DNA of 64,000 nucleotides, from positions 62,001 to 126,000 of the forward strand of contig JAFVCD010000032.1 of the NCBI GenBank assembly GCA_017479425.1. The letters are read 5' to 3'. The notes beneath the pieces were generated by a model that saw only the letters and a list, made by a program, of their open reading frames with translations, had not been told where the DNA came from and searched no databases. This DNA is from Oscillospiraceae bacterium. GTDB taxonomy: Bacteria; Bacillota; Clostridia; Oscillospirales; Oscillospiraceae. Both the position numbers and the translations under genes were made by a program. Of the stretch, positions 9,129-18,221 are shown in pieces (the first letter of the stretch is position 1; the number at the start of each line of letters is the position of its first letter).

Positions 9129-10346
9129 ATGAAAAAGATGACGAGAGTTCTTGCGCTTATGATGGCGCTCTGCCTCATCGCCGCCGCCCTCGCAGGCTGC
9201 TCCGGCGATAATTCCGGCACTCCCGCAAACAACACCCCCTCGAATAACGCTCCCGCAAATAACGACGCTCCCGCGTCGACCGGCGCGACCGGCGCCTTCA
9301 AGATCGGTGCAAGCGGTCCGCTCACCGGCGGCGCGGCAATTTACGGCACCGCCGTTATGAACGCCGCAAAGATCGCCGTTGACGAGATCAACGCCAAGGG
9401 CGGTATCCAGATCGAGTTCAACCCGCAGGACGACGAGGCTGACGGCGAGAAGGCCGTAAACGCCTACAACACCCTTATGGACTGGGGTATGCAAGTCCTC
9501 TGCGGCCCGGTAACCACCGGCTCCGCAATCGCCGCCTCCGCTGAGGCCGCGAACGATCGCGTTTTCGCGCTCACCCCCTCCGCTTCCTCCACTGACGTAA
9601 CAGCGGGCAAGGACAATATGTTCCAGCTCTGCTTCACCGACCCCAACCAGGGTCTCGGCGCTGCCGACTACATCGCTGAGAATCTCCCCGGCAAGAAGAT
9701 AGCCGTTATCTACCGCAATGACGACGCTTACTCCTCCGGCATCCGCGACACCTTCGTTGCCGAGGCCGGTGTAAAGGGTCTTGAGGTAGTTTATGAGGGC
9801 ACCTTCACCGAGGCGACTCAGACCGATTTCAGCGTTCAGCTCACCGCCGCTCAGTCCGCGGGCGCTGACCTCCTCTTCCTCCCCATCTACTATCAGCCCG
9901 CTTCCGTAATCCTTTCCCAGGCTAAGGCTATGGACTACGCGCCCATCTTCTTCGGCGTTGACGGTATGGACGGAATCCTCACCATGGAGGGCTTCGATAC
10001 CAGCCTTGCCGAGGGCGTAATGCTCCTCACCCCGTTTGCTGCCGACGCTCAGGACGATCTTACCAAGAACTTCGTCGCCGAGTACGAGAAGCGTTACGGC
10101 GAGACCCCCAACCAGTTCGCCGCTGACGGCTACGACGTTATCTACGTCCTCTACAACTGCCTTATCGAGTCCGGCTGCACGCCCGATATGAGCGCTTCCG
10201 AGATCTGCGAGAAGATGATCGCTCAGATCCAGAAGACCACCTATGACGGACTTACCGGCTCCGGCATGACCTGGGGCGCCAACGGCGAGGTTTCCAAGAT
10301 GCCTGTTGCCGTCATTATCAAGGACGGCGTTTACGTCTCCGCCTGA
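9129..10346 (+). CDS. livJ: ABC importer substrate-binding lipoprotein, branched-chain amino acid type
   Basis: 405 residues. Signal peptide with lipobox LAGC (Cys24), then an Asn/Pro/Ala-rich tether and a type I periplasmic-binding fold (Peripla_BP_6; opening GPLTGGAAIYGTAVMNAAKI). In monoderms it is anchored to the outside of the membrane and delivers ligand to the LivHM channel. First gene of a five-gene operon in the canonical order SBP, permease, permease, ATPase, ATPase. SD AAAGGAG. The family binds Leu/Ile/Val but also other amino acids and amides, so the ligand is uncertain. Strong codon bias (GCC, CTC, AAG) suggests high expression. Confidence 0.93.
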   Translation: MKKMTRVLALMMALCLIAAALAGCSGDNSGTPANNTPSNNAPANNDAPASTGATGAFKIGASGPLTGGAAIYGTAVMNAAKIAVDEINAKGGIQIEFNPQDDEADGEKAVNAYNTLMDWGMQVLCGPVTTGSAIAASAEAANDRVFALTPSASSTDVTAGKDNMFQLCFTDPNQGLGAADYIAENLPGKKIAVIYRNDDAYSSGIRDTFVAEAGVKGLEVVYEGTFTEATQTDFSVQLTAAQSAGADLLFLPIYYQPASVILSQAKAMDYAPIFFGVDGMDGILTMEGFDTSLAEGVMLLTPFAADAQDDLTKNFVAEYEKRYGETPNQFAADGYDVIYVLYNCLIESGCTPDMSASEICEKMIAQIQKTTYDGLTGSGMTWGANGEVSKMPVAVIIKDGVYVSA

Positions 10347-10367
10347 CCTTCAAGGATAAGAAATCAA

Positions 10368-10393
10368 GGAGGGTCGCCTTAAGGTGACCCTCC
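10368..10393 (+). terminator. intercistronic hairpin between livJ and livH
   Basis: GGAGGGTCGCC-ttaa-GGTGACCCTCC, an 11-bp stem (one G-T pair) followed by CATTTCG, without a true T run. Such hairpins after a binding-protein gene typically stabilise its 3' end or partly terminate, giving more binding protein than permease. Confidence 0.6.
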
Positions 10394-10451
10394 CATTTCG
10401 TATAATATCCCCTTTTCCTGCTGTCCAATTCCAGAGAATCGAGGTCTTTCC

Positions 10452-11354
10452 ATGGTATTTTTGTCCTATCTGATAAGCGGTATATGTCTCGGCTCCGTCT
10501 ACGCGATCATTGCTCTCGGCTATACGATGGTCTACGGAATCGCCAAGATGCTGAACTTCGCCCACGGCGACGTCATTATGGTCGGAGGCTACATATCCTT
10601 CTGCGGCTTTGCGTACATGGGTCTGAACGGCTGGGTCGCTCTTCTGCTCGCTATGGCAGTTTGCACTATTCTCGGCATCCTCATCGAGGGTCTTGCTTAC
10701 AAGCCTCTTCGTCAGGCGACGAGCCTCGCTGTGCTTATTACTGCAATCGGCGTGAGTTACCTTCTCCAGAACTCAGCGCTTCTTATCTGGGGCGCGACGC
10801 CGAAAAACTATACTCCGCTCATTCCCCTCGTCGGCCCTGACGGTGCGCCGAATGCGCTTCGCCTCTTCGACGGTCAGCTCTCCATCAGCTATATGTCCAT
10901 CGTGACAATGGCGGCGTGTGTTATAATCATGGTGCTGCTCACCTGGTTTACAAGCAGCACAAAGCTCGGCAAGGCGATGCGTGCCTGCTCCGAGAACAAG
11001 GCCGCCGCACAGCTCATGGGCATCAACGTAAACCGCACCATTTCCATGACCTTTGCCATTGGCTCGGCGCTCGCGGCTATCGCCGGCGTGCTCCTCTGCT
11101 CCTTTAACCCTACTCTCATGCCGACCACCGGCTCAATGCCCGGCATACGCGCCTTTACCGCAGCGGTATTCGGCGGCATCGGCTCCATCCCCGGCGCGTT
11201 TCTCGGCGGTTTGCTTATCGGCATAATCGAAGCAATGGCAAAGGCCTATATCTCGACCCAGCTTGCTAACTCGGTCGTTTTCTCCGTGCTTATTATCGTA
11301 CTTCTCTTCCGTCCCGCGGGACTGCTCGGAAAGTACGTTCCGGAAAAGGTGTGA
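10452..11354 (+). CDS. livH: branched-chain amino acid-type ABC permease LivH
   Basis: 300 residues with about eight hydrophobic helices and the family opening LISGICLGSVYAIIALGYTMVYGI and the motif MLNFAHGDVIMVGGY (given in part). It is one of two channel subunits; the EAA-like coupling region lies around GKAMRACSENKAAAQLMGIN. It is followed 9 bp later by livM. It pairs with LivM to form the channel fed by LivJ. Confidence 0.94.
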   Translation: MVFLSYLISGICLGSVYAIIALGYTMVYGIAKMLNFAHGDVIMVGGYISFCGFAYMGLNGWVALLLAMAVCTILGILIEGLAYKPLRQATSLAVLITAIGVSYLLQNSALLIWGATPKNYTPLIPLVGPDGAPNALRLFDGQLSISYMSIVTMAACVIIMVLLTWFTSSTKLGKAMRACSENKAAAQLMGINVNRTISMTFAIGSALAAIAGVLLCSFNPTLMPTTGSMPGIRAFTAAVFGGIGSIPGAFLGGLLIGIIEAMAKAYISTQLANSVVFSVLIIVLLFRPAGLLGKYVPEKV

Positions 11355-11363
11355 GGTGAGAGT

Positions 11364-12440
11364 ATGAAGAGTATCAAGCTCAAGCAGCACACCAAGGTCG
11401 ATTTTGCGACCTATGCCGGCGTAATAGTCGCCTTCATCATCGTTACCCTTATGCGTTCCAACGGTCTTCTCGGCCGCTCTACCATCGGTCTGCTCGTTCC
11501 GATCTGTTGCTATGTGACTATGGCTGTAAGCCTCAACCTCACGGTCGGCATTCTCGGCGAGCTCAGCCTCGGCCATGCCGGATTTATGGGTATCGGAGCG
11601 TTTACGGGCGTTATTGTCAGCCAGGCGATGCTTATTAACGGCACAGAATCAGTACCCCTCAGGCTTTTTGCCGCGATGTTCATCGGCGCAATCTTCGCGG
11701 CGGTATTCGGCTTCCTCATCGGCATTCCCGTTCTCCGTCTGAGAGGCGACTATCTTGCAATCGTGACCCTCGCGTTCGGCGAGATCATCAAGGAGCTTAT
11801 CACCTGCCTTCTTGTCGGCGTTGACAAGAAGGGTCTGCACATCATCTTCAACTATAACGGACTCAAAACAGTCTCCGACCTGCACCTCGCCGAGGGCGGT
11901 CAGGTGATTATCAAGGGCGCGCAGGGCGCCACCGGAACGAACACCATCGCTTCCTTTACCGCCGGCGTGATTCTCATTCTCGTCGCCCTCGTTATTGTTC
12001 TGAACCTCATCCACTCCCGCACCGGCCGCGCCATCATGGCTATCCGCGATAACCGCATCGCCGCTGAGAGCGTCGGCATTCCCATCACAAAGTACAAGAT
12101 GATCGCATTCGTCACCTCCGCCGCCCTCGCAGGCGCCGCAGGCGCGCTGTACGGTCTTAACTACTCGAACCTCGTTGCCTCGAAGTTTGACTTCAACACC
12201 TCCATTCTTTGCCTTGTATTCGTCGTTCTCGGCGGACTCGGCAATATGTGGGGCTCCATCATCGCCGCCGTTGTGCTCTACGTTCTCCCCGAGGAGCTTC
12301 GCGCGCTCGGCGATTACAGAATGCTTATCTACGCGGTCGTGCTTATTATCGTTATGCTGACGACGAACAGCTCGCAGTTCAAATCTCTCGCAGGAAGCTT
12401 GTCTATCCGTCAGAGCAAGAAGGGGGTGACCGAGCGATGA
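11364..12440 (+). CDS. livM: branched-chain amino acid-type ABC permease LivM
   Basis: 358 residues, about nine hydrophobic helices. Family marks: LTVGILGELSLGHAGFMGIG and RLRGDYLAIVTLAFGEIIK, with the cytoplasmic coupling loop around GRAIMAIRDNRIAAESVGI. SD GAGGTGAG. The stop TGA (12438-12440) overlaps the livG start ATG (12437) as ATGA, implying translational coupling. About 60 extra residues sit between two helices (HIIFNYNGLKTVSDLHL region), a common extracytoplasmic insertion in this family. Confidence 0.94.
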   Translation: MKSIKLKQHTKVDFATYAGVIVAFIIVTLMRSNGLLGRSTIGLLVPICCYVTMAVSLNLTVGILGELSLGHAGFMGIGAFTGVIVSQAMLINGTESVPLRLFAAMFIGAIFAAVFGFLIGIPVLRLRGDYLAIVTLAFGEIIKELITCLLVGVDKKGLHIIFNYNGLKTVSDLHLAEGGQVIIKGAQGATGTNTIASFTAGVILILVALVIVLNLIHSRTGRAIMAIRDNRIAAESVGIPITKYKMIAFVTSAALAGAAGALYGLNYSNLVASKFDFNTSILCLVFVVLGGLGNMWGSIIAAVVLYVLPEELRALGDYRMLIYAVVLIIVMLTTNSSQFKSLAGSLSIRQSKKGVTER

Positions 12441-13294
12441 GCAAGATTCAGCGTGAGCCGACCAAGCTCGTACCTATCCCCAGCGTCAACCGCATACCGG
12501 AGCGCGATATCGACAAGAGCCCGATTCTTGAGTGTCAGCACCTCGGCATCGACTTCGGCGGACTTTCCGCGGTCAAGGAATTCAACATTGCCATCGGCCG
12601 CACAGAGATTGCCGGTCTTATCGGCCCGAACGGAGCCGGTAAAACCACTGTATTCAACCTTCTTACAAAGGTCTATCAGCCCACAAGAGGCACCATTCTT
12701 CTCGACGGCGTCGACACGCACTCCATGGACACTGCCGCCGTGAACCGTGCCGGAATCGCCCGCACCTTCCAGAACATCCGTCTTTTCAACAATCTCACCG
12801 TCGAGGATAACGTCAAGCTCGGACTTCACAACTCCATAAAGTACGGTATGTGGCAGGGTATTTTCCGTCTGCCGGGCTATTGGAAGGAGGAGAAGATCGC
12901 CCACGAGAGGGCGATGGAGCTTCTCAGCATCTTCGATATGGAGCCGCTTGCCGGACACGAGGCCGGCTCCCTCCCCTACGGCGCACAGCGCAGGCTTGAG
13001 ATCGTCCGCGCGCTCGCGTCAAATCCCTCGCTTCTCCTGCTCGACGAGCCTGCCGCCGGTATGAACCCGTCCGAGACCGCTGAGCTTATGGAGAACATCG
13101 TAAAGATCCGCGACACCTTCGGTATAGCTATACTGCTCATTGAGCACGATATGAACCTCGTTATGGGCATCTGCGAGGGCATCGCCGTTCTGAACTTCGG
13201 TCAGATAATCGCAAAGGGCACGCCTGAGGAAATTCAGGCAAATCCCGCCGTAATTGAGGCATATCTCGGTAAAAGGAAGGAGGAGGCGAAGTAA
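12437..13294 (+). CDS. livG: branched-chain amino acid-type ABC ATPase LivG
   Basis: 285 residues. Walker A GPNGAGKT (63-70), signature in the LivG-type form LPYGAQRRLEI, Walker B LLLLDEPAAGMNP, and the H-loop in LLIEHDMNLVM. A C-terminal LivG extension is present. The start at 12437 is fixed by the ATGA overlap with livM; a longer open frame to 12209 merely runs antisense to sense within livM. About 30 residues precede the ABC core. It hydrolyses ATP on the cytoplasmic face together with LivF. Confidence 0.94.
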   Translation: MSKIQREPTKLVPIPSVNRIPERDIDKSPILECQHLGIDFGGLSAVKEFNIAIGRTEIAGLIGPNGAGKTTVFNLLTKVYQPTRGTILLDGVDTHSMDTAAVNRAGIARTFQNIRLFNNLTVEDNVKLGLHNSIKYGMWQGIFRLPGYWKEEKIAHERAMELLSIFDMEPLAGHEAGSLPYGAQRRLEIVRALASNPSLLLLDEPAAGMNPSETAELMENIVKIRDTFGIAILLIEHDMNLVMGICEGIAVLNFGQIIAKGTPEEIQANPAVIEAYLGKRKEEAK

Positions 13295-14001
13295 TGAGCT
13301 TGCTTGAAGTCAACGACCTCCATGTCTACTACGGTGCTATCCACGCCATCAAGGGCATATCCTTCAAGGTCGAGGAGGGCGAGATCGTAACCCTCATCGG
13401 CGCAAACGGCGCCGGAAAATCGACGACACTGAAAACCGTCTCCGGTCTCCTGCACCCGCGCTCCGGCTCTATCGTTTTTGACGGCAAGAGCACTCTCTCT
13501 ATTGCGCCGCACAAGCTTGTAAGCCACGGACTTGCGCAGGTTCCGGAGGGCAGAGCTGTATTTCTTCAGATGACTGTCGCGGAAAACCTCGAGATGGGCG
13601 CTTATACCCGTCCGCCTCAGGAGGTTGCAGAGAACATTGCAAAGGTCTATGACCTCTTCCCTCGCCTCAAGGAGCGTGAGAAACAGATTGCCGGAACGCT
13701 CTCCGGCGGCGAGCAGCAGATGCTTGCTATGGGCAGAGCGCTTATGAGCCAGCCCAAGCTTATGATGCTCGATGAGCCGAGTATGGGTCTTGCGCCGATC
13801 CTCGTTGAGCAGATTTTCGACATAATCAAGGATCTGCACAGAAGCGGCACAACGATTCTTCTCGTTGAGCAAAATGCGCAGATGGCGCTCTCAGTCGCCG
13901 ACAGAGCCTACGTTCTTGAAACCGGAAAGATAATCCTCTCCGGCACCGGAAAAGAGCTTGCCGCCTCTGAGGAGGTCAAAAAAGCCTATCTCGGTGGCTG
14001 A
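13294..14001 (+). CDS. livF: branched-chain amino acid-type ABC ATPase LivF
   Basis: 235 residues. Walker A GANGAGKS (36-43), signature LSGGEQQML, Walker B LMMLDEPSMGLAP, and LLVEQNAQMAL as H-loop region replacement (Gln rather than His in VEQN, as is usual in LivF). The start shares one base with the livG stop (TAATG). SD GGAGGAGG. Last gene of the operon, followed by a strong terminator. Confidence 0.95.
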   Translation: MSLLEVNDLHVYYGAIHAIKGISFKVEEGEIVTLIGANGAGKSTTLKTVSGLLHPRSGSIVFDGKSTLSIAPHKLVSHGLAQVPEGRAVFLQMTVAENLEMGAYTRPPQEVAENIAKVYDLFPRLKEREKQIAGTLSGGEQQMLAMGRALMSQPKLMMLDEPSMGLAPILVEQIFDIIKDLHRSGTTILLVEQNAQMALSVADRAYVLETGKIILSGTGKELAASEEVKKAYLGG

Positions 14002-14010
14002 AATAATACA

Positions 14011-14043
14011 AGAGTCGCTTCGCTTGAAGCGGCTCTTTTTTAT
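14011..14043 (+). terminator. rho-independent terminator of the liv operon
   Basis: AGAGTCGCTTC-gctt-GAAGCGGCTCT (14011-14036), an 11-bp stem with one G-T pair, followed by TTTTTATT. Confidence 0.9.
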
Positions 14044-14092
14044 TAACCACACCAATTTCGGAGCATAATATACAGAGAAAGGATGTGAAGAT

Positions 14093-15136
14093 ATGAAAAC
14101 AGAGTATTTTCTCGGTGCAAACTCGCCGCGCGGGTTTTACAGCCTCTACGACGGCTTTATTGACCCGAAGCGCGACGAGCTGCGCATCATAAAAGCCGGC
14201 CCCGGCAGCGGAAAGAGCACCTTTATGAGGATCATCGCTGAAAAGGCTGAGAAAAAAGGACTGGAAACCGAGCTTATCCGCTGCTCCGGCGACCCCGGAA
14301 GCCTTGACGGAGTGTACATTCCCGAGCTGCGCCTCGCCTATACCGACGGCACAAGTCCGCACGTTCAGGAGCCGGTTTATCACGGCGTAGGCGGCAGATA
14401 CATCGACCTCAGCGGCTTCTACGATACCGAGGGGCTTCGACGCGAGCGCGAAGCGATAATTCGCCTCACCGCAGCGTACAAGGCAAAATACGCGAGGGCG
14501 TATAAGCTCATCGAAAGCGCAAAAAGCGCCCACGAAGCACTCTCCCCTGCGCTCACCGATGACGAAAAGCGCGCTTGTATGCGAAGGCTCGACGGTATTC
14601 TATCCCGCGAAATACCGGACTCCGGCAAGACCGGCGGCGTGAAGCGGCGTTTTCTCGGTGCGATAAGCTGCCAGGGCTTTGTGGAGCTATACGGCACCGT
14701 TGAGGCGCTCTGCGACAGAGTCTATCTCTTCGACAACGGTCTCGGGGTTGGCTATGACTCGGTTGAGAAGTGCGCTGAGCGCGCAGAGAAAGCCGGATGG
14801 GACACTGTACGCCTCATGAGCTGGTTTGCTCCCGACAGATGCGCCGGAGTCATCGTTCCCGAGCTGAGAGTAGGCTTCATAGCCGGCGACCGGCGCGTTC
14901 CGTTCCCCAGTGCGGTCTACCGCAGGCTTCGCCTCGACGCCGCGGCGTCAAGCTTGGCGCGAAGCGAGCAGCGCGAAGCTGACAAGCTGACAGATTTGAT
15001 TCTCGACCGAGCGGTAACTACGCTTAAGGAGGCAAAGAGCCTGCACGATAAGCTTGAGGAGCGCTATAATCCTTACGTTGACTTCGACGGCGTGAGAAGC
15101 CTCGCGATGCGCGAGTGCGAGATGATTTTCGGATAA
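14093..15136 (+). CDS. P-loop ATPase of unknown function with degenerate second repeat
   Basis: 347 residues. Walker A GPGSGKST at 36-43. The protein looks internally duplicated: F6LGANSPRGFYSLYD is echoed by F187LGAISCQGFVELYG, and AEKAEKKGLETELIRC...VYIPELRLAY by AERAEKAGWDTVRLMS...VIVPELRVGF. The second copy has no Walker A (DNGLGVGYDSV at the equivalent place). This matches a family in Firmicutes described only as hypothetical ATPase (PRK06851-like). No transmembrane segments. It stands alone between two terminators. Substrate and role unknown. Confidence 0.75.
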   Translation: MKTEYFLGANSPRGFYSLYDGFIDPKRDELRIIKAGPGSGKSTFMRIIAEKAEKKGLETELIRCSGDPGSLDGVYIPELRLAYTDGTSPHVQEPVYHGVGGRYIDLSGFYDTEGLRREREAIIRLTAAYKAKYARAYKLIESAKSAHEALSPALTDDEKRACMRRLDGILSREIPDSGKTGGVKRRFLGAISCQGFVELYGTVEALCDRVYLFDNGLGVGYDSVEKCAERAEKAGWDTVRLMSWFAPDRCAGVIVPELRVGFIAGDRRVPFPSAVYRRLRLDAAASSLARSEQREADKLTDLILDRAVTTLKEAKSLHDKLEERYNPYVDFDGVRSLAMRECEMIFG

Positions 15137-15141
15137 AAAAC

Positions 15142-15163
15142 GAGGGCGGGAAAACCCGTCCTC
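15142..15163 (-). terminator. terminator of the mtaD-elaA unit
   Basis: Stem 15142-15150 with 15155-15163 (9 bp, one G-T pair, AAAA loop); on the minus strand it is followed by GTTTTTTATCC. The ElaA stop codon lies within the stem. It also lies just after the converging ATPase stop. Confidence 0.8.
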
Positions 15164-15599
15164 ATTCATATTTTCTCATCTGAACGTGCGGTATGCCGTC
15201 CTCGAGGAACTCATCGCTCGTCACTTTGAAGCCCTCGCGCGCGTAATAGCCGACGGCGTATGTCTGAGCTTCGAGGTAAAAGCCGCTTGGAGAAAATCTC
15301 TCGCGCGCAATTCGCAGTCCCTCGCTGAGTATCGCCGCGCCGTAGCCCTTTTTGCGCTCGCGTGTGACTACCCTGCCGACCTGCACAACGCCCTCCTCAC
15401 CATCGCGCGGAAAAAGGCGCAGATACGCGGCTATCACCCCGCTGTCCTCGATAAAGACGTGCAAGCTTCTGTAATCCACGCCGTCGAGGTCGAAGTACGG
15501 GCAGCTCTGCTCAACCACGAACACGTCCTGCCGCAGGCGCATTATCTCATATAGCTCGGTATTCGTAAGCTCAGAAAAGGTCTTTGCGCAGGTTTTCAT
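15162..15599 (-). CDS. ElaA-type GNAT acetyltransferase
   Basis: 145 residues. Opening SELTNTELYEIMRLRQDVFVVEQ and CPYFDLDGVD are typical of the ElaA branch of the GNAT superfamily; the acetyl-CoA loop is near RERKKGYGAAIL. Acceptor unknown. Its ATG overlaps the mtaD stop (ATGA), so the two are translationally coupled, although no metabolic link between them is obvious. Confidence 0.85.
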   Translation of the reverse strand: MKTCAKTFSELTNTELYEIMRLRQDVFVVEQSCPYFDLDGVDYRSLHVFIEDSGVIAAYLRLFPRDGEEGVVQVGRVVTRERKKGYGAAILSEGLRIARERFSPSGFYLEAQTYAVGYYAREGFKVTSDEFLEDGIPHVQMRKYE

Positions 15600-16885
15600 C
15601 TGTAAAGCCGCTCCACCGATTTTCTGACGTCAAAGTAGATTTTTTCCTTATCAAGAGTCTTGTACTCGCCGTTCTCATAGAGGATTTTGCCGTCGACCAT
15701 CGTCATGCAGACGTCAGAGCCCTGGACGGAGTAGCAGAGAAGTGCAAGAGTGTCGAAATTCGGAATAAGATGCGGCTTGTCAAGGTCGATTGCAGCGATG
15801 TCCGCCTTCATACCGACCGCGAGAGCGCCGGTATCCCCGCGCCCCTGCGCGTATGAGCCGTTTGCGGTCGCCATTCTGATTATGTCAACCGGTTTCATAA
15901 TGGTCGGGTCGCCGGTGTAGCCGTTGTGTATGACCGCGGCGAGGTGCATCTCCTCGAGCATATCGAGGTTGTTGTTTGAAGCCGTGCCGTCAGTTCCGAG
16001 ACCGACGCGGATGCCCATATCGAGCATTTTCTGCACCGGCGCAAAGCCGCTTCCGAGCTTCATGTTGCTTGTCGGGTTATGGACTACTGATAACTTTTTC
16101 GCGCGAATAAGCTCCATATCCTCGTCAGAAAGCCAGATTCCGTGCGCTAAAAGAGCCTTTCCGTTGAGGCAACCCATCTTGTCGAGCCACTGAGTCGGAG
16201 TGCAGCCGTGGCGGGTAATGCACTCATCGTGCTCGCTTCTTGTTTCCGAAACGTGGACGTGCATGATAGCGCCCTTCTCATCGCAGAGTTCTCCGAGGCG
16301 GCGCGCGATGGAGTCGTTATTCGTGTACTCCGCGTGAACGCACAGGTCGACCTTAATTCTGCCGTCATAGGAATTATGGTAACCGTCGAACAGTTCCACG
16401 CTCTCGCGGATGCGGAAGCTGTCCTCCCACCTCTCATCTGGAGAAGCCGCGACAACGGCGCGGGAGATATTCGCCTTCATACCCGCCTCGCCGACAGCCT
16501 CGCAGAGCATATGCGGGAAGAAATACATATCGGAAAAGCTTGTCGTTCCGGTGCGAAGCATTTCGAGCATCGCAAGAGAGCCGCCAACGCGCATATCCTC
16601 GGCGGTGAGCTTGTCCTCTATCGGAAAAATCTTGTTAAATAGCCAGTCCTGAAGCTTAAGGTCTGAGCCGACGCCGCGCAGAAGCGTCATCGCCGCGTGA
16701 GTGTGGGCGTTCACAAGTCCGGGAATGAGGAGCTTGTCCTTATAGTCGCGCGTCTCAGCGTACTTTTTCTCAGGCTCACTTTCTCCGATATAGTCGATTT
16801 TATCGCCCTCAACGCCGAGATACGCGCTCTCAAGAACGCTCATATCCGGCATAAGAATGGACGCATTTTTGAATAATACTGACAT
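15596..16885 (-). CDS. mtaD: 5-methylthioadenosine/S-adenosylhomocysteine deaminase (amidohydrolase)
   Basis: 429 residues. Amidohydrolase superfamily: metal-binding GLVNAHTHAAMTLLRG, a second His region CVHAEYTNND, HVHVSETRSEHDEC, and GLGTDGTASNNNLDM. The MtaD/SsnA branch deaminates adenosine-type nucleosides (MTA, SAH) to the inosine form in the SAM salvage route; relatives act on guanine or atrazine-like compounds, so specificity is inferred. Start set at 16885, preceded by GGAGG; the longer frame to 16954 adds a non-homologous leader. Cytoplasmic. Confidence 0.88.
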   Translation of the reverse strand: MSVLFKNASILMPDMSVLESAYLGVEGDKIDYIGESEPEKKYAETRDYKDKLLIPGLVNAHTHAAMTLLRGVGSDLKLQDWLFNKIFPIEDKLTAEDMRVGGSLAMLEMLRTGTTSFSDMYFFPHMLCEAVGEAGMKANISRAVVAASPDERWEDSFRIRESVELFDGYHNSYDGRIKVDLCVHAEYTNNDSIARRLGELCDEKGAIMHVHVSETRSEHDECITRHGCTPTQWLDKMGCLNGKALLAHGIWLSDEDMELIRAKKLSVVHNPTSNMKLGSGFAPVQKMLDMGIRVGLGTDGTASNNNLDMLEEMHLAAVIHNGYTGDPTIMKPVDIIRMATANGSYAQGRGDTGALAVGMKADIAAIDLDKPHLIPNFDTLALLCYSVQGSDVCMTMVDGKILYENGEYKTLDKEKIYFDVRKSVERLYR

Positions 16886-16963
16886 CGTTGCCTCCAAAAG
16901 CAGGTTTTTAGACAAGTATAACACAAAATATTTCCAAATTACAGAGGTTTTCAAAAAATTCTC

Positions 16964-16992
16964 TTTAATTATTCTTTCATTTGTGGTAGAAT
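16964..16992 (+). promoter_or_regulatory. candidate promoter for the aminotransferase-trpS unit
   Basis: TTTAAT (16964-16969), 17-bp spacer ending TGG (extended -10), TAGAAT (16987-16992). The -35 box is weak. Confidence 0.5.
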
Positions 16993-17018
16993 TATAGGGT
17001 TAAAAAGTCATTTCGGCG

Positions 17019-18221
17019 GTGATACCCTTGATAAACGCCTCGCTTATCGAAAAAACGCGCTCCGGAAGCGCCATTCGCGCCATGTTTGAGGAGGGCAAAA
17101 GGCTCGCTTCGCTCTATGGCACCGAATACGTCTATGATTTCTCCCTCGGCAACCCCTCTGTTCCCGCGCCTGACTCTGTCAAAACCGCGCTTGCGGACAT
17201 TGTGGAGAACACCGAGCCTCTCGCGCTCCACGGCTATATGTCGAACGCCGGCTATGAGAGTACGCGAAAGGCTGTCGCTGACGATCTCAACCGCCGGTTC
17301 GGTACGGCTTTCAGTGCCGGAAATGTCATTATGACAGTCGGCGCAGCGGGCGGACTGAACGTAATCCTGCGAACGCTCCTCAACCCCGGCGACGAGGTTA
17401 TAGTTTTCGCTCCGTTCTTCCTCGAGTACGGCAACTACGTTGAAAACCACGGCGGAGTTCTTAAAATCGTCGATACCGGTGAGGACTTCCTGCCGGACTC
17501 TGAGGCGCTCTACAACGCGATAAGCGGGCGCACAAAGGCGGTAATCATCAATAACCCCAACAATCCCACCGGCGCGGTTTACGATGAGGCGTGCATCAAG
17601 CGGCTCGCAGAAGCGCTTGACAGGCGCGGGCGCGAACTCGGAGAGAGCATCTACCTCATCTCTGACGAGCCGTACCGCGAGCTTTGCTACGACGGCGCCG
17701 AGGTACCGTTTCTCACAAAATACTACCGCAACACCATCGTCAGCTACTCGTGGAGTAAATCACTCTCCCTGCCCGGCGAGCGAATCGGATATCTTCTCAT
17801 TCCCTCGGAGTGCGACGAGGCCTCGCTCATCTACGACGCGGCGGTCATCGCGAACCGCATTCTCGGCTTTGTCAATGCTCCCGCTCTCCAGCAGAGGCTT
17901 GTTGAGCGCTGTTTAGGTGAGGAAACCGACCTTGAATATTACGATTATAACCGCAAGGCGCTCTACAAGGGATTGACCGACATCGGCTTTGAGTGCGTTT
18001 ACCCGCACGGCGCGTTCTATCTGTGGATGAAGAGTCCGGAGAAAGACGATAAGGCCTTCTGCGAGAGGGCAAAAAAGTACAATATCCTGCTTGTCCCCGG
18101 CTCCGGCTTCAAAAGAAGCGGATTTGTCAGACTTGCATACTGCGTTGACCACGCGATGATAATGCGCTCGCTCGACGCCTTCAAAAAACTATTTACGGAG
18201 TACGAAAGCTATGGAAAATGA
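17019..18221 (+). CDS. class I/II pyridoxal-phosphate aminotransferase
   Basis: 400 residues. Fold type I aminotransferase: substrate-side motif SLGNPSVPAPDSV, cofactor region INNPNNPTGAVYDE, SDEPYREL, and the PLP lysine in SYSWSKSLSLPGERIGY. These are typical of aspartate/aromatic-type enzymes. The exact donor cannot be read. Start is uncertain: GTG at 17019 has no SD, whereas TTG at 17028 has GGTGA 5 bp upstream and may be the true start. The 3' end overlaps trpS by 11 bp. Confidence 0.9.
   Translation: MIPLINASLIEKTRSGSAIRAMFEEGKRLASLYGTEYVYDFSLGNPSVPAPDSVKTALADIVENTEPLALHGYMSNAGYESTRKAVADDLNRRFGTAFSAGNVIMTVGAAGGLNVILRTLLNPGDEVIVFAPFFLEYGNYVENHGGVLKIVDTGEDFLPDSEALYNAISGRTKAVIINNPNNPTGAVYDEACIKRLAEALDRRGRELGESIYLISDEPYRELCYDGAEVPFLTKYYRNTIVSYSWSKSLSLPGERIGYLLIPSECDEASLIYDAAVIANRILGFVNAPALQQRLVERCLGEETDLEYYDYNRKALYKGLTDIGFECVYPHGAFYLWMKSPEKDDKAFCERAKKYNILLVPGSGFKRSGFVRLAYCVDHAMIMRSLDAFKKLFTEYESYGK

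Noticed and set aside
18100..18215. T-box leader for trpS
   Set aside because: trpS overlaps the preceding gene by 11 bp, leaving no leader, and no T-box sequence is present.
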